64,000 bases of DNA from an uncultured Clostridia bacterium (GCA_947630625.1 CANRIL010000007.1:1-64000); one strand, 5' to 3'. Positions 1 through 9,438 are shown, counted from the first letter of the stretch. The notes: generated from the letters alone by a model not told the origin. Made by a program: numbers and translations.

Positions 1-233
1 TTCTTAGCGTACGGGCTTAAAAGCGCCACTTATTTGTGCTTGACCAGATGATTCTAACACTGATTAAAATACTGTTTTCAACAAGAAGTGTATCTACGAC
101 TCCTCCTACCGTGCGTTGTAGTATCCCTTCTTCCCACATAGCAGTATACAACAAATTTGTTACTAAATCGCCGCTTTTCAGCACTCTTTCATCCCTATTT
201 GTGCTGACGCTTCGCGGCAGAATGGAGATTAAA

Positions 234-1166
234 ATGAAAAAAACAACAAGAATTCTTTCAGCCGTCCTTGTAATGATTGTTCTTACTATGACTGTATTCT
301 CGGTCAATGCACATGCTTTTGGTGGATATGCACATTGGGAAATAGCAAGAAGAGCAGTATCTGAGAACAACATTCCGACATCGAATAATTACGCTTATGC
401 TTACATGAGCGGAGCTTTACTTGCAGATATAGGTAAAAACTCGTGGGATAATAAGTATACTGTATCCGATTGTGCAGAATTCGCAAAAAAAATGATGGAA
501 ATAGATCCTCCGAATAATCAAGGTACATATTTCGCGCGAGGATGGTCTAGCCATGTATATCAAGACACACACGGAAGTGTATCTCAGATTCTTGATGATG
601 GTGATAGTTATAGAGTTAACTGTGGTCAAATAGACGAATACTTACGGGATACTCTTAAAAAAACTTGCCCCATAAATGGTACTGACAATCTATACGTTGT
701 CTACGATTTGATTAGAGATACATACGAAGCTCTTGATGGCTTTTCACCAAAGGACTCTGAGATTAACAGTGAAATAGAATCTATGTATTTCCTATATAAT
801 ATGCAGATCTTACTGAATTTCTCCGGTATGAGCACAGCGCAAATTCAGCGCATGAATGATCAGTTCGATGAATTAGCCAAAAATTGCTATAGCACTACAT
901 CGAATTTATTAATTGATCATTATTACAATGATAGTATAACTACAATGGATCTGATTCAAAGAGAACGTTCTAATTATGTTAAAGCTGATGCCCTCGCTAA
1001 AATTGAAGAGGCAGCTAAGGACTGCGCCCATCTTGAGACAATCAGTTATTCGGATGGTGTTGCTGAACTTCGATTTGTTATTGATGATCCAGAAACATAT
1101 TTTGCACTTGCAAAGCAACATGCAGAACTTATTATCGAAGGTACGGAATTCGATATTAGTTACTAA
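234..1166 (+). CDS. Secreted zinc-phospholipase C / P1-nuclease-like protein
   Basis: This 310-residue protein starts with a signal peptide (MKKTTRILS, a hydrophobic run, then VNAHAFGG). ATG 234 was chosen because GGAG at 224-227 lies 6 nt upstream; the frame is open further upstream without an RBS. After the signal peptide come AHWEIARRAV, then GALLADIG, then WSSHVYQDTHG. This order of His, Asp and H-x3-D-x-H resembles the metal-binding pattern of the zinc-dependent phospholipase C/S1-P1 nuclease superfamily. The rest looks helical. I infer an extracellular metal-dependent hydrolase; the substrate cannot be told. It opens the AT-rich island and is followed by a strong hairpin. Confidence 0.6.
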   Translation: MKKTTRILSAVLVMIVLTMTVFSVNAHAFGGYAHWEIARRAVSENNIPTSNNYAYAYMSGALLADIGKNSWDNKYTVSDCAEFAKKMMEIDPPNNQGTYFARGWSSHVYQDTHGSVSQILDDGDSYRVNCGQIDEYLRDTLKKTCPINGTDNLYVVYDLIRDTYEALDGFSPKDSEINSEIESMYFLYNMQILLNFSGMSTAQIQRMNDQFDELAKNCYSTTSNLLIDHYYNDSITTMDLIQRERSNYVKADALAKIEEAAKDCAHLETISYSDGVAELRFVIDDPETYFALAKQHAELIIEGTEFDISY

Positions 1167-1177
1167 TTATATGAAAC

Positions 1178-1210
1178 AATCAATAAGCCCTATAACCGGG
1201 CTTATTGATT
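1178..1210 (+). terminator. Hairpin after the phospholipase-like gene
   Basis: A perfect 13-bp stem (1178-1190 with 1198-1210) around the 7-nt loop TATAACC starts 12 nt after the stop codon at 1166. No clean T-run follows, so termination efficiency is uncertain. Confidence 0.6.
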
Positions 1211-1244
1211 ATTTATAAGTCGCTTCAAAGACTGATATGATTAA

Positions 1245-1631
1245 ATGGTGAGATATTTGAGATACATTAAAAGAATAATAATTACTACGATGCTAGTCGC
1301 CGTTATATTCCTTACTTGTAGCATTATATTCATTTATAGCAGGCCGATCGACTGGGATTCAGGTGCTTGTGCCGGCGGTTATGGTAATTATATTTTTGAA
1401 AAATATCAAGATGATCTTGTTCATAAACATGTACTTAGTCTAGATAATGTAGATGGCATAATTTCAGCCAAGCCAATCCAGGGTTCACAAAGTGTTAGTT
1501 GGGATGGAAAAACAATTTATCTTCAGTTCACCATTCATATTGAAAATAGGTACACTGGCATCACTGATTATACAATAAAATATATGGGTAAGCGAGTGTG
1601 GATTGATACTTATGAATGGGTAGAAACATAG
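1245..1631 (+). CDS. Small membrane-anchored protein of unknown function
   Basis: This 128-residue protein has one N-terminal membrane segment (about residues 9-31, IIITTMLVAVIFLTCSIIFI) after a basic start, then an outward-facing domain with YGNYIFEKYQDDLVHKH and a C-terminal stretch rich in Tyr, Thr and Trp. I recognise no family. No clear Shine-Dalgarno precedes ATG 1245, so the start is tentative. It sits between the phospholipase-like gene and the VanZ-like gene, 43 nt before the latter, and shares the low GC of the island. Confidence 0.6.
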   Translation: MVRYLRYIKRIIITTMLVAVIFLTCSIIFIYSRPIDWDSGACAGGYGNYIFEKYQDDLVHKHVLSLDNVDGIISAKPIQGSQSVSWDGKTIYLQFTIHIENRYTGITDYTIKYMGKRVWIDTYEWVET

Positions 1632-1674
1632 ATAAAGCCAATTTATCGGTAATCTATTCAATAGGAGACCAGCT

Positions 1675-2157
1675 ATGAATAAAAAACACATACTTCGATC
1701 AATGATAATAATCATTTTCTGTATATATTGTGTCTTGCTAGTGTATTTTTTGTTTCTAAACACGCGAGTTATACCTTACTCATCATATTGGGATCATATA
1801 AAAAGATCAATTAATTTGATACCGTTTAAAACTGTAACAGAATACATTACTCGTATATCTAATAATACGATCAACTTAACATCATTTATATACAACACCT
1901 TTGGTAATCTCTTTTTATTTATGCCAATGGGAAGTCTACTACCATGTGTCAATAGTAAGATTAATACCTTGTCACGTACATGTTTGATGGGCTTCTCTAT
2001 AATATTATGCGTAGAGGTGCTGCAATTGTTCTCTACGTTGGGAACATTTGATATTGACGATATAATACTCAATATGGTGGGATTAATACTCGGATATTCT
2101 GCGATTAGAATTAGACCGATCAATTATTTTCTCCAGAAATACAATATCATATATTAG
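1675..2157 (+). CDS. VanZ-like family membrane protein
   Basis: This 160-residue protein has about four membrane segments and the hallmarks of the VanZ-like family: NLIPFKT near residue 47, the NTFGNLFLFMPMG stretch near residue 75, and EVLQLF followed by FDIDDIILNMVG in the last third. VanZ itself confers low-level teicoplanin resistance, but most family members are uncharacterised envelope proteins. AGGAGA upstream of ATG 1675 gives a good start. Its place among secreted proteins and MacB-type transporters suggests an envelope-protection or export role, which is inference. Confidence 0.85.
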   Translation: MNKKHILRSMIIIIFCIYCVLLVYFLFLNTRVIPYSSYWDHIKRSINLIPFKTVTEYITRISNNTINLTSFIYNTFGNLFLFMPMGSLLPCVNSKINTLSRTCLMGFSIILCVEVLQLFSTLGTFDIDDIILNMVGLILGYSAIRIRPINYFLQKYNIIY

Positions 2158-2221
2158 ACCGAATCACTCTGATTAAACATGCATTTGTCAGTCTCCAATA
2201 AAAACAGGAGGTAAAATTAGA

Positions 2222-2728
2222 ATGTTAAAAAGAATAATAAGTATGGTGCTTGCGACCATGCTTCTTTGTACTGCACTCATCACCGGAGTAAGTGCTGCAG
2301 AATACGACCCTACTGAGGACTTCGAAGGTTATATCCGCTTCGTTGATAGCAATAAGAGAATTGCTTCCGACGGTACGTTTGAGTTCGAATTGAACTATAG
2401 CCTCACCTCGGGAAGATTCACGGCTAATGGCACTTCAATTACTATTGAAACCACCGCGCAGATATGCATGTGGGACGGAACCGGAAAAATCGTCGATGAT
2501 AACGATGAACAGTATACGGTAACTTTATATCATGAAGTGTGGATCTTTACTATGGAAGTTGGTAGCTATACTGGTACTTGTAATAATAAAACCAGCAGCA
2601 AGACTTTTACGAATTTGACGAAAGGTGATACATATTTCTTTAAAATTAACCCTGTAAATGCAAACTTAAGTATGACTGCCAAACATATTAAGGGTACGGG
2701 AATTGTGTCTGACGTTACAGTTAAGTAA
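2222..2728 (+). CDS. Secreted protein of unknown function
   Basis: This 168-residue protein carries a clear Sec signal peptide (MLKRIISMVLATMLLCTALITG, cleavage probably after SAA). The mature part is about 145 residues, rich in Thr, Asn and aromatics in alternating patterns that suggest a beta-sandwich; it has only two cysteines. AGGAGGT stands just upstream of ATG 2222. No known domain was recognised. A terminator follows at 2768-2794. It differs in sequence from the two secreted paralogues downstream but has the same size and design. Confidence 0.7.
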   Translation: MLKRIISMVLATMLLCTALITGVSAAEYDPTEDFEGYIRFVDSNKRIASDGTFEFELNYSLTSGRFTANGTSITIETTAQICMWDGTGKIVDDNDEQYTVTLYHEVWIFTMEVGSYTGTCNNKTSSKTFTNLTKGDTYFFKINPVNANLSMTAKHIKGTGIVSDVTVK

Positions 2729-2767
2729 CATAATTAGCTATGGAGATTGATATTTGCTTGTTTATAA

Positions 2768-2794
2768 AAGGAGCTGTGGAAAATACAGCTCCTT
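2768..2794 (+). terminator. Intrinsic terminator; start of a 332-nt gene-free stretch
   Basis: A 10-bp stem (2768-2777 with 2785-2794) around GGAAAAT follows the secreted-protein gene. The rest of the gap up to 3060 is AT-rich; I see no open gene or confident promoter there. Confidence 0.7.
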
Positions 2795-3060
2795 CTCTCA
2801 TAATATCGATAAGACTACTATTGTATAGGATGCAGATTTTATGGAGTTGAGCACAATAGCATGATACCGTTGAACAGTGGTGACTCTCAGCGCTGTGTTT
2901 CCGTCAACGAACAGTAATTTGCTTTTCTTCCGAATTTTTTTGCAACAATTGTAAAAAATATCTTTTTCTTTGTACCCTACACACCTGTTTTTGCATTAGA
3001 TATTATGAAGGTAATTCGCGAATTTTACACTTCATAACAACAATTTTCTGGAGGTTATTG

Positions 3061-3576
3061 ATGAAAAAACGAAAACGCATTTTGGCTTTGATTCTTTCAC
3101 TTGTAGCACTATTAAGCATGATGTGCATACCTGTTGGGGCGGTTAACACATCAGGTTACTACACATCACCTTCATGTGTTACAAATGAACTGACAGTAGG
3201 AGCAGCCTACTTCATAAAGAGTTCAAACTCTGTCTTGGATAATACCGATGTCGGTTTATATTTTTATCTTCTTAGCTCTGGTATGCCGACTGAGTTTGTA
3301 CAGGATACCAGTCGCCGATCTTATTTCTACCTCGATGAAGACGATGCTCCCGGGGAGCCATCGTTCGTGTGCAGCTACTACGGTACCTATTCATTTCGAA
3401 ACGGCGTTTATGGTACATGGAATCATACAAGGTTCGAGCAGGATAATCCGTTCATCATTGAAAACGATAATACAGCGGAGCTCATTTTCGAATTTAAGGT
3501 GCAACGCATATCCGGCGATAAGTCACTTACTATAGAGAAAGGGCTCGTGTATAAAGTGAAATTTTGGGCTCAGTAA
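3061..3576 (+). CDS. Secreted unknown protein, paralogue A
   Basis: This 171-residue secreted protein has a signal peptide (MKKRKRILALILSLVALLSMM, then VGAVN). ATG 3061 is preferred over TTG 3058 because GGAGG at 3050-3054 then lies 6 nt away. The mature part shares with the next gene the blocks SPSCVT, DVGLYFYLLSSGMP, GTYSF-NGVYGTWNH, F-IIE-DNTAEL and GDKS-T-E, ending in FWA. One unpaired Cys follows SPS. No family was recognised. The tandem paralogue, the secretion signal and the ABC exporter-like genes 1.5 kb downstream suggest a secreted effector or antimicrobial factor, which is unproven. Confidence 0.7.
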   Translation: MKKRKRILALILSLVALLSMMCIPVGAVNTSGYYTSPSCVTNELTVGAAYFIKSSNSVLDNTDVGLYFYLLSSGMPTEFVQDTSRRSYFYLDEDDAPGEPSFVCSYYGTYSFRNGVYGTWNHTRFEQDNPFIIENDNTAELIFEFKVQRISGDKSLTIEKGLVYKVKFWAQ

Positions 3577-3606
3577 TCAAGAATATTATTGAACAGGAGA
3601 ATGACT

Positions 3607-4137
3607 ATGAAAAAAAGAATAACTCAAATAATCTCAGCAGTTATTTTGCTCGCAATGATTGTCAGCTTGATGTGCATAACAGTCGGCGCCGTAACTGTTT
3701 ACCCCTCGTCTGGATACATATCGTCGCCTTCTTGCGTAACAGGTAAAATAACACATGGCGGGTCAGGCACAGTCAAGTGTCAGAACACAGCTATTGACGA
3801 TAGTGATGTCGGAATGTATTTCTATCTTCTAAGCAGCGGCATGCCTGATGATTTTGTAAAAGATGAATCTCGTAAATCATATTTTGATCTCTGTGAGATT
3901 GATCCGCCAAAAATGGATGGTGACTTTGTGGTTCGCTATATCGGCACATACTCTTTCTTAAATGGTGTATATGGCACTTGGAATCATTATAGAGTCGATA
4001 ATACAAAGCATTTCATCATTGAGGGAGACAATACTGCAGAGTTATACACTGAATTTATAGTAATGCCAGTAGTAGGCGATAAATCTATCACAGTGGAACC
4101 GAATTTAACATTCAAAATTCGTTTTTGGGCTGTTTAA
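3607..4137 (+). CDS. Secreted unknown protein, paralogue B
   Basis: This 176-residue protein is the tandem copy of the gene just upstream. ATG 3607 is favoured because GGAG at 3596-3599 lies 7 nt upstream; ATG 3601 would sit on the RBS. It has a signal peptide (MKKRITQIISAVILLAMIVSL, then VGAV) and the same mature blocks: SPSCVT, DVGMYFYLLSSGMP, GTYSFLNGVYGTWNHYR and GDNTAEL. Divergence is strongest after SPSCVT and in the CEIDPPKMDG loop, which holds an extra cysteine. The gene lies 30 nt after paralogue A and ends at a strong terminator, so the two probably form one unit. Confidence 0.7.
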   Translation: MKKRITQIISAVILLAMIVSLMCITVGAVTVYPSSGYISSPSCVTGKITHGGSGTVKCQNTAIDDSDVGMYFYLLSSGMPDDFVKDESRKSYFDLCEIDPPKMDGDFVVRYIGTYSFLNGVYGTWNHYRVDNTKHFIIEGDNTAELYTEFIVMPVVGDKSITVEPNLTFKIRFWAV

Positions 4138-4157
4138 TTTTCACAGATGCGTTTAAA

Positions 4158-4185
4158 TAGCCGCCGTTAACATGAACGGCGGCTA
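4158..4185 (+). terminator. Terminator after the secreted paralogue pair
   Basis: A perfect 11-bp GC-rich stem (4158-4168 with 4175-4185), loop AACATG, lies 20 nt after the stop of paralogue B. Confidence 0.7.
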
Positions 4186-4235
4186 ATACGCAATTAAGTA
4201 TCAAGATAAAATATGGAGTTAAAATAAATAATATT

Positions 4236-5132
4236 ATGAGCAAAAATTTAACAAAGAAAAAAAAGACCACCATTATAATAATATCATTTATAATACTTCT
4301 GTGCGCACTTACTTCTTTTCTTATATATATTTTTCTATATATTTTTCCATCAGATAACACCACTACTCAAGATAGTGAGTGGACATTCTCATATAAGGTT
4401 GCACGTGAAGTACAGTCAGATGGTTGGGTATATACATTTAAGTACTTCTATTTTAATGATGGAACACAATCTAATACTGTCCCTCCATACGCGTTCAATG
4501 TTATGAATCTTAGATATAGATATGGCGATGACACATATGAAACACCGATGCAAATATATGGTTTCGGCACTAATGAAGATATCGCACACGATATGCGTGA
4601 ATTAGATGATCTATTAGCTTATCATAGCTTGCCAGCTCCGTCGGTGGACGAGATGCTTAGTTTAAGCACAGATGATCTCGAATTCAAAAGTATAGACGAA
4701 AACTTGTTTATACGTTTGGTGCAGGAAGCCTTAACAGGAGAAGCGTGCGTCCCGGGAAACTACACTATTCCAGAATACGCGCTGTTAGCAGAGCCTGATT
4801 ATGAGGACGACTACTCAATTCAAATCGGATTTATGGCAGTTATGGGGAGAGTCGATGTAATGTTGATAGATGTTATATATCCGACTGGAACGGGTAAATA
4901 TGATTTTGTTCAGTTATCTGATATGGTTGAGAATAATACTGCAACAGACGAACAGAGAGAGTTGTATAGTGTATTGAATAACATTGCACAAGGCATTGTT
5001 GAAAGTGGCAACATGCAATATGGTTTTAATGAATTTGAAAATCAAGTAATTGCCGGGACTAAGATTGAGCGCCTTTATACATTTATCGATGATATAGTAA
5101 ATGGTAACTGGGCTAACTATAGTTTAGAATAA
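4236..5132 (+). CDS. Membrane-anchored extracytoplasmic protein of unknown function
   Basis: This 298-residue protein has a lysine-rich start (SKNLTKKKKT), one long membrane segment (about residues 12-37) and an extracytoplasmic acidic domain of about 260 residues rich in Asp, Glu, Tyr and Thr. No known family was recognised, and it lacks the lipoyl/hairpin features of MacA/HlyD adaptors. The RBS is poor (GGAG about 18 nt from the ATG). It stands 14 nt before the first ABC gene, so it probably belongs to the same operon and may be an accessory or substrate-binding part of the transporter; that is inference. Confidence 0.6.
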   Translation: MSKNLTKKKKTTIIIISFIILLCALTSFLIYIFLYIFPSDNTTTQDSEWTFSYKVAREVQSDGWVYTFKYFYFNDGTQSNTVPPYAFNVMNLRYRYGDDTYETPMQIYGFGTNEDIAHDMRELDDLLAYHSLPAPSVDEMLSLSTDDLEFKSIDENLFIRLVQEALTGEACVPGNYTIPEYALLAEPDYEDDYSIQIGFMAVMGRVDVMLIDVIYPTGTGKYDFVQLSDMVENNTATDEQRELYSVLNNIAQGIVESGNMQYGFNEFENQVIAGTKIERLYTFIDDIVNGNWANYSLE

Positions 5133-5146
5133 CTAAGAGGTATATT

Positions 5147-7126
5147 GTGATTATATGTCGCGAAATCATGAAATCATATGGTAACAACATTGTGCTTGAC
5201 AATTATTCGTATACATTCGCGGATACGGGTTTTTATCTTATATTCGGAGAAAGTGGTAGCGGTAAAACCACCTTACTAAATGTATTGTCTGGCATGATAC
5301 CATTCGATTCAGGATCGGTAGAAATAAACGGAACCTCATTATTTAACTTAGTTGATATCGATTCTAATGAATATAGCTTTGATTATATCACACAGGATTC
5401 TTTCTTTGTAGATTACCTTACTGTATACGATAATTTAAGGATAATATGCGATGACCATTCAAACATAATCGATACGCTTGAACAATTTGGCCTAGGCGGT
5501 AAGGAAAAACAATATCCGTCAACTCTTTCGGGCGGTGAGCGCCAAAGACTCTCAATAATACGATCTATTCTTTCAGCAAAGCATGTCTTGTTTTTAGATG
5601 AACCCACAGCAGCGCTTGACGAAGAAAATAAATTGAGGATTTTTGAACTCCTTTCCTTCATATCAAAATCATGCCTTGTAATATGTTCATCTCATGACAT
5701 AGAAGCAAAGATATACGCAGATAGCATAATAGAATTCTCGAAACACAAACGGGAAAACTCAACGACAGAACATAAATTTAATTCCTATACTAAAATAAAG
5801 CGTGCTAATACATGCCATCGACATGCATATGAACTGCGACCTTTTTTAAAAAAATGGTTTTCGTCACGAAAACGTAGCAAACACTCTGACATTTTGTTTA
5901 TACTCTTTATGACTCTCGCACTGTGTTTTCTTATGATTGCGGACACTCCGATGAGGAAGCTCGATGCAAATGCTGCTGAATTATATCGTATCAATATTTT
6001 AGAAATACGGACTAATAATGATAAGAAATCAGACTATGAGTATCTCAAAAGCCTTTCTGGAGTAAGAAACATTGTGCCATTGTATGGTTCAGTATTACCA
6101 AAACTAGTAGATGAGGAACAACTTGACCCCAATGATGGAGATATCGAACTCCCCCCGGTCGAGTATGAAATCGATGCTCTCTACACACTTCCCGGAGATG
6201 CGACATTATTTCCTTTCTCTGATCGTATTCAATACGGATCATATTACACAAGTGAGCACCAAATAATCATATCCGATGCATATGCAAGGTATTTATCGCC
6301 AGATTCCCCCGAATCCTTGATCGGACAAACTGTTACAAAAAATCTATATGGATTCGGTGATATTGATTTTATTATAGTAGGTATACTTGATCCTATTGAT
6401 GATTTTGAATATCAATATTTTCAGGTTGCGACTGGCGGAGTATCCAGCCTCACTGGGAGATATTCCGATGTTGATCCATACACAGCAGGAAAACATGATA
6501 ATGAATTCTATATTAATGGGGATATATTCACACGATACGAAGAAGATGAGTTTTTCAACAATGGTGGCAATCGAACATATTTGCTTTATTTTGAGGATTA
6601 TTATAGCATGAAAGCTTTTTGGCTTGAACACTGTGAAAGCATTGAAGGTAACGGATACTATGGGATGCCATTTTTTGAAAGTGATTTAGTTTTTCCATTA
6701 TTTCAGCTTCTCTCGTTTGTCCTTTTCCCTCTTGCAACACTAATCGTATTTATGACCATAATGTTATACTCGTATCTTGTACGAACAGAACTATTTTACA
6801 ACAACAAGTTCGTGTCTGTTTTCAACTATGCAGGTTATTCAATCGGGCAAATCATAAGTATACTCGCCATACTAATTATAGAACGTTTATTATTGTCTTT
6901 ATTTATCGCGGGTGTTATGTCTTTTACGATTACAATCTTTGTTAATACACTTAACAGGAGGTTTTTGTATGTGAATTTCGAGATATTCACATACAATATT
7001 CCGCTCATTGTTGTATCGTTAGTAGCAATCTGCATATCGTCAGTAATATCGGTGAACATTTTTTTGCGTCGTTTGAGATATAGAAGTTGGTATGAAAACT
7101 TAATCTCGAAGCGTGATCTCTTGTAA
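5147..7126 (+). CDS. MacB-type ABC transporter, fused ATPase and FtsX-like permease (subunit 1)
   Basis: This 659-residue protein starts at GTG 5147 with AGAGG 6 nt upstream. Residues 1-205 are an ABC ATPase with Walker A GESGSGKTT, signature LSGGERQRLS and Walker B VLFLDEPTAALD. After a basic linker come one membrane segment (about 250-265), a large extracytoplasmic domain to about 500, and three C-terminal membrane segments with the FtsX pattern. This is the MacB order and topology, which usually serves mechanotransmission or export of peptides and lipoproteins rather than uptake. The next gene has the same layout, so a heterodimer is likely. The substrate is unknown. Confidence 0.85.
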   Translation: MIICREIMKSYGNNIVLDNYSYTFADTGFYLIFGESGSGKTTLLNVLSGMIPFDSGSVEINGTSLFNLVDIDSNEYSFDYITQDSFFVDYLTVYDNLRIICDDHSNIIDTLEQFGLGGKEKQYPSTLSGGERQRLSIIRSILSAKHVLFLDEPTAALDEENKLRIFELLSFISKSCLVICSSHDIEAKIYADSIIEFSKHKRENSTTEHKFNSYTKIKRANTCHRHAYELRPFLKKWFSSRKRSKHSDILFILFMTLALCFLMIADTPMRKLDANAAELYRINILEIRTNNDKKSDYEYLKSLSGVRNIVPLYGSVLPKLVDEEQLDPNDGDIELPPVEYEIDALYTLPGDATLFPFSDRIQYGSYYTSEHQIIISDAYARYLSPDSPESLIGQTVTKNLYGFGDIDFIIVGILDPIDDFEYQYFQVATGGVSSLTGRYSDVDPYTAGKHDNEFYINGDIFTRYEEDEFFNNGGNRTYLLYFEDYYSMKAFWLEHCESIEGNGYYGMPFFESDLVFPLFQLLSFVLFPLATLIVFMTIMLYSYLVRTELFYNNKFVSVFNYAGYSIGQIISILAILIIERLLLSLFIAGVMSFTITIFVNTLNRRFLYVNFEIFTYNIPLIVVSLVAICISSVISVNIFLRRLRYRSWYENLISKRDLL

Positions 7127-7140
7127 TTATAACATATAAT

Positions 7141-9048
7141 ATGAATGAACTTATTCTTGAAAATGTATCAAAAATTTATGACCGTAATGTCATTAACAAT
7201 TTAACTTATACCTTTGAACCTGGGAAACTATATATAATAAAGGGCGTAAGTGGTTGCGGAAAGAGCACATTGTTTAATATCATTGGCGGAATCGAATGTG
7301 ACTTTGATGGGAATGTGATTTTCAATGGTTGTGACAGTAACAAAGGAAAGACAGTGTATCGGAAAAACATCGGTTACATATATCAAAACAGTCTGTTGTT
7401 ATCTGGAGTAACGATAATAGAAAACTTATTGTTTATAAATAATGATCGTGAAACAGTAGAAGATCTTGCTAAGGCGCTTGATATATATGATCTACTTGAG
7501 AGGTTACCAGATGAGTTGTCTGGCGGAGAGCGACAAAGAGTAGCCATTTTGCGTAGTTTGCTCAATAATCCTCAAATCCTCCTCGCGGATGAACCAACTG
7601 CATCGCTAGACGCAAGTAATTCGATGCATATTGCTAAGCTAATTGCATCTCAAAAGAAGAACAATCGTATCATACTTGTCGCAACACATGAACATTGTTT
7701 CGATTGTTTTGCAGACGAGATTCTGTATCTTGAGTATGGCGAGATTAAGAAGGTTGAAAAAAACAAAAATATCTCCGATCAGACTAGTGCAAGTCAAAGT
7801 CGAGTATTTTCAAATTCAACGATAAAGTCTCACAAAAAGAAGAAAAACATAAATCTACTTTCTTTTGCAGTTAAACGCCATAGAGGTGAATATAGTCTCA
7901 GTAGACTACTTCCTTTTTCACTTATTGTACTACTAATATTGATTATCTCAACTGTTCAAAATAGCTTTGAAATTGAGTACATGCATTATGCCGCGTCAAA
8001 AAGCAATTCTGATTTAGTATCTGCTACAGAAACACAGATTTCGTTACTTGAAGAGACATACCGTGAACACATACGTTTATATTATCCCTACTATGCTGAA
8101 GAGAACGGAACAATTGCTTGCTATCTTGCTGATAAGAAAGATAGCATATTCGCGCTTGAAGGAATGTTAATATTCGGCGAGTTTCCGAAAGAAAAAAACG
8201 AAATATTAATTAGTTTTGAATACGCAGAAGATAATAATTATTCATCTGATATCATAGGAAAGGAAATCACATTCTTGAATCATCAATTTGTCGTCGCCGG
8301 AGTTACATATTCATATGATACTCCTGCTGCTGGACGCAATGCCGATTTTCAAACACTCTATCGTGGAGACTATTATTATCGCCAATATCATGATATTGAT
8401 AGTAGGGCAAACGAGATATATGTATTTCACGACGTTCTCTCCGAATTTGGAGAAATATATCACGGCAGCGGAGCATATAGTGAGTTACTACAGTTTTCAT
8501 ACCCAAATCTGTTCAGTGATATGAAAGCAGTTCAATATTTTCGTGAGTGGATCAATTCTGATAGGGCTAAAATATTAGACTCTGTGTCTGGTGAAAAACT
8601 CGACATTCCGCCTGCAACTCTTAATTATTTCGATTATGCCGCACTATCAATCCAGGAAACAGTTGACAATGTGACAATTGTATTGTTAGCGCTTTTTTTC
8701 ATCTGCTTTTTTATTTTCTGTATTTTCTTGCGTATGAACATTGACATCGAGCTATTTTATCGCAGACGTGAAATCGGATTCCTTAGAATATTTGGTGTCA
8801 ACCATATAACGATATCGAAGCTAATCATATACGAATATGCAAGTAGACTAGCTATGTCATGTTTTGGAGCACTTATCATATATGCCGTCGTTGCAGGTAT
8901 ATATATTACTCTATCCGGGCATATCGTCTGGTTTAATGTTCTTCACGTAATAATAGCTCTCGCAGGTGCGTTATTATTTTATTTTATTACTATCATAGTG
9001 TCTATAATCACCATTATGAGAAAAAAGATTATCGACCTAGTAATATAA
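7141..9048 (+). CDS. MacB-type ABC transporter, fused ATPase and FtsX-like permease (subunit 2)
   Basis: This 635-residue partner follows subunit 1 by 14 nt. It has Walker A GVSGCGKSTL, signature LSGGERQRVA and Walker B ILLADEPTASLD in residues 1-205, a membrane segment at about 258-275, an extracytoplasmic domain and three C-terminal membrane segments. Both ATP sites look complete, so neither subunit is an obvious dead partner. No good RBS is visible, which fits translational coupling. Together with the membrane-anchored gene at 4236 it would form an envelope ABC complex of the MacB/FtsX class. Similar pairs in Firmicutes accompany antimicrobial peptide export or resistance; here that is inference. 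Confidence 0.85.
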   Translation: MNELILENVSKIYDRNVINNLTYTFEPGKLYIIKGVSGCGKSTLFNIIGGIECDFDGNVIFNGCDSNKGKTVYRKNIGYIYQNSLLLSGVTIIENLLFINNDRETVEDLAKALDIYDLLERLPDELSGGERQRVAILRSLLNNPQILLADEPTASLDASNSMHIAKLIASQKKNNRIILVATHEHCFDCFADEILYLEYGEIKKVEKNKNISDQTSASQSRVFSNSTIKSHKKKKNINLLSFAVKRHRGEYSLSRLLPFSLIVLLILIISTVQNSFEIEYMHYAASKSNSDLVSATETQISLLEETYREHIRLYYPYYAEENGTIACYLADKKDSIFALEGMLIFGEFPKEKNEILISFEYAEDNNYSSDIIGKEITFLNHQFVVAGVTYSYDTPAAGRNADFQTLYRGDYYYRQYHDIDSRANEIYVFHDVLSEFGEIYHGSGAYSELLQFSYPNLFSDMKAVQYFREWINSDRAKILDSVSGEKLDIPPATLNYFDYAALSIQETVDNVTIVLLALFFICFFIFCIFLRMNIDIELFYRRREIGFLRIFGVNHITISKLIIYEYASRLAMSCFGALIIYAVVAGIYITLSGHIVWFNVLHVIIALAGALLFYFITIIVSIITIMRKKIIDLVI

Positions 9049-9125
9049 TTGTTGAATAACTCACTTTTCTTCGAATCAGTAGATATGACCATTCAGGTAC
9101 AAAATATTTAGCCGGATAATATCAG

Positions 9126-9176
9126 ACAACACCTTACACCAAGTAGACATACAATCCATGCGGCGGAAGGTGTTGT
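9126..9176 (+). terminator. Long-loop hairpin after the ABC genes; 309-nt gap
   Basis: A 10-bp stem (9126-9135 with 9167-9176), a 31-nt loop and a following TTTTA could terminate the island operon. I see no gene between 9049 and 9357. Confidence 0.5.
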
Positions 9177-9357
9177 TTTATATTCGATCATGCGCAACAT
9201 TTAATAGTTTGTGTCTCTCATTTTGTCGCCATTATTCTACATAATGAGTAGTAGTGTCACATTCTCTAAATCTGATACTACTAATTCTATATTATAATGT
9301 GATAGAGAAAGCCGAAACATTATATTAAGACAGAATTCTTTACCTCGGAAACACACT

Positions 9358-9423
9358 ATCGAGTAGGGGGAAATAAATCCCCCTCTCACACCACCGTACA
9401 TGCCGTTCGGCATACGGCGGTTC
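9358..9423 (-). mobile_element. Group II intron 3' end fragment (domains V-VI), minus strand
   Basis: Read on the minus strand, this segment begins GAACCGCCGTATGCCGAACG, continues as a domain-V-like hairpin and then GTGTGAGAG with a domain-VI-like stem and CTACTCGAT. Its domain V differs by one base from that of the plus-strand intron at 9989-10020, but its domain VI stem is different. It is therefore the 3' end of a second, oppositely oriented intron whose remainder is missing. It lies at the GC transition. Confidence 0.7.
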
Positions 9424-9438
9424 AATTCAAAATTAAAT

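Noticed and set aside
17-373. A 118-codon minus-strand frame at the left edge
   Set aside because: It overlaps the secreted phospholipase-like gene and I recognise no family; the region before 234 probably holds leader DNA only.
3061-4137. Lactococcin 972-type bacteriocins
   Set aside because: Size and motifs do not match that family; only the neighbouring ABC context is similar.
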